Source: an uncultured Arthrobacter sp.
GTDB taxonomy: Bacteria; Actinomycetota; Actinomycetes; Actinomycetales; Micrococcaceae
Direction of reading: 5' to 3'
NCBI RefSeq assembly: GCF_902805515.1
Contig: NZ_CADCTE010000073.1
Span: 1-48,452, forward strand
Length of the DNA stretch: 48,452 nt
In this document: positions 48,235 through 48,452 of the stretch, one piece after another
Layout of the letters: every line of letters starts with the position of its first letter
Position numbering within the stretch: position 1 is the stretch's first letter
Position numbers and translations under genes: made by a program
Notes under the pieces: generated by a model
Seen by the model: only the letters and a program-made list of their open reading frames with translations
Told to the model about the DNA's origin: nothing
The model's database searches: none

Positions 48235-48306
48235 CCAAAGTCCTTCCGCTGTGTTGGCCGGAGCCACTGCGGGGGCGGAGGAGGATCTCGGCGGTGGCCG
48301 TTGTGG

Positions 48307-48340
48307 CGGTGCCGGATCAGGAGAACCTGATCCGGCACCG
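48307..48340. terminator. Perfect 15-base hairpin with AGAA tetraloop
   Basis: CGGTGCCGGATCAGG (48307-48321) pairs completely with CCTGATCCGGCACCG (48326-48340). The loop is AGAA. There is no T-run on either side. It may end transcription of a gene beyond the window or insulate the ester-cyclase promoter. Confidence 0.65.
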
Positions 48341-48347
48341 GTTCGTG

Positions 48348-48445
48348 CTGGTACTGCTTCACGTCTGGTACTGCTTCATGCCTGGTGGTGCTTAGGTGTG
48401 ATGGTGCTTAGGCGTGATGGTGCTTAGGCGTGATGGTGCTTAGGC
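48348..48445. repeat. Short tandem repeats (17-base and 16-base units)
   Basis: Two units of CTGGTACTGCTTCAYGY pattern lie at 48348-48381, followed by GGTGCTTAGGYGTGAT at 48387-48402, 48403-48418 and 48419-48434 and a partial unit to 48445. The two unit types share GGTxxTGCTT. The array continues to the window edge. Units have no spacers, so it is not CRISPR. Confidence 0.75.
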
Positions 48446-48452
48446 CTGGTCG

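Larger units (their letters stand above)
48235..48452. other. Gene-free right end with hairpin and tandem repeats
   Basis: The last 218 bases hold no coding frame of note. They contain a perfect 15-base inverted repeat and two kinds of short tandem repeat, described separately. A promoter for the ester cyclase should be near 48240-48300. Confidence 0.6.

Overview
The window is high-G+C, gene-dense actinobacterial chromosome. The gene content (a CE1758/CE1759-type LLM oxidoreductase and FMN reductase pair, glucosyl-3-phosphoglycerate synthase, KdpDE-like two-component genes, a GlxA regulator, RsgA) fits a Micrococcaceae relative such as Arthrobacter. That placement comes from recognised families only and was not tested with a phylogeny. 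No rRNA, tRNA, CRISPR array, phage gene or intact insertion sequence was seen.

Layout. 0-4.5 kb: the 3' end of a metallophosphoesterase, an LLM oxidoreductase-MarR-FMN reductase operon with two palindromic sites upstream, a racemase-like gene and a pterin dehydratase-VOC fusion. 4.5-8.7 kb: sensor kinase, response regulator and APC permease, probably a potassium-uptake unit. 8.7-13.3 kb: an HxlR-EamA-cyclase operon divergent from a RidA gene, then an Lrp regulator divergent from an ornithine cyclodeaminase. 13.3-18.4 kb: a histidine phosphatase (possible GpgP) divergent from a four-gene run of gpgS, glycosyltransferase, Gfo/Idh/MocA oxidoreductase and zinc-type dehydrogenase. 18.4-29.3 kb: mostly single genes (peptidase E, EAL protein, TetR, enoyl-CoA hydratase, rsgA, acyltransferase, NADP oxidoreductase, GlxA, monooxygenase, SDR, DUF1801).

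29.3-35.2 kb is a zone of gene decay. A short-chain dehydrogenase has an amber codon where its catalytic tyrosine should be and has lost its 5' end. It is joined head to head with an N-acetyltransferase that has also lost its 5' end and carries a frameshift in a six-G run. Fragments of VOC proteins, an alpha/beta hydrolase and a HAD dehalogenase lie around an intact membrane protein and a secreted beta-propeller protein.

35.2-47.1 kb is the most interesting part: radical SAM protein, AhpD-like protein, Crp/Fnr regulator, small membrane protein, complete YnjBCD-type ABC transporter, TVP38/VTT membrane protein, CDP-alcohol phosphatidyltransferase, mercuric-reductase-like flavoprotein and SAM methyltransferase. 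Five of these gene types also sit together in the Escherichia coli ydjXYZ-ynjABCDEF locus. I therefore read the stretch as an enlarged actinobacterial version of that poorly understood cluster, a candidate uptake, redox and membrane-modification system. The window closes with a frameshifted ester-cyclase gene, a perfect 15-bp hairpin and short tandem repeats.
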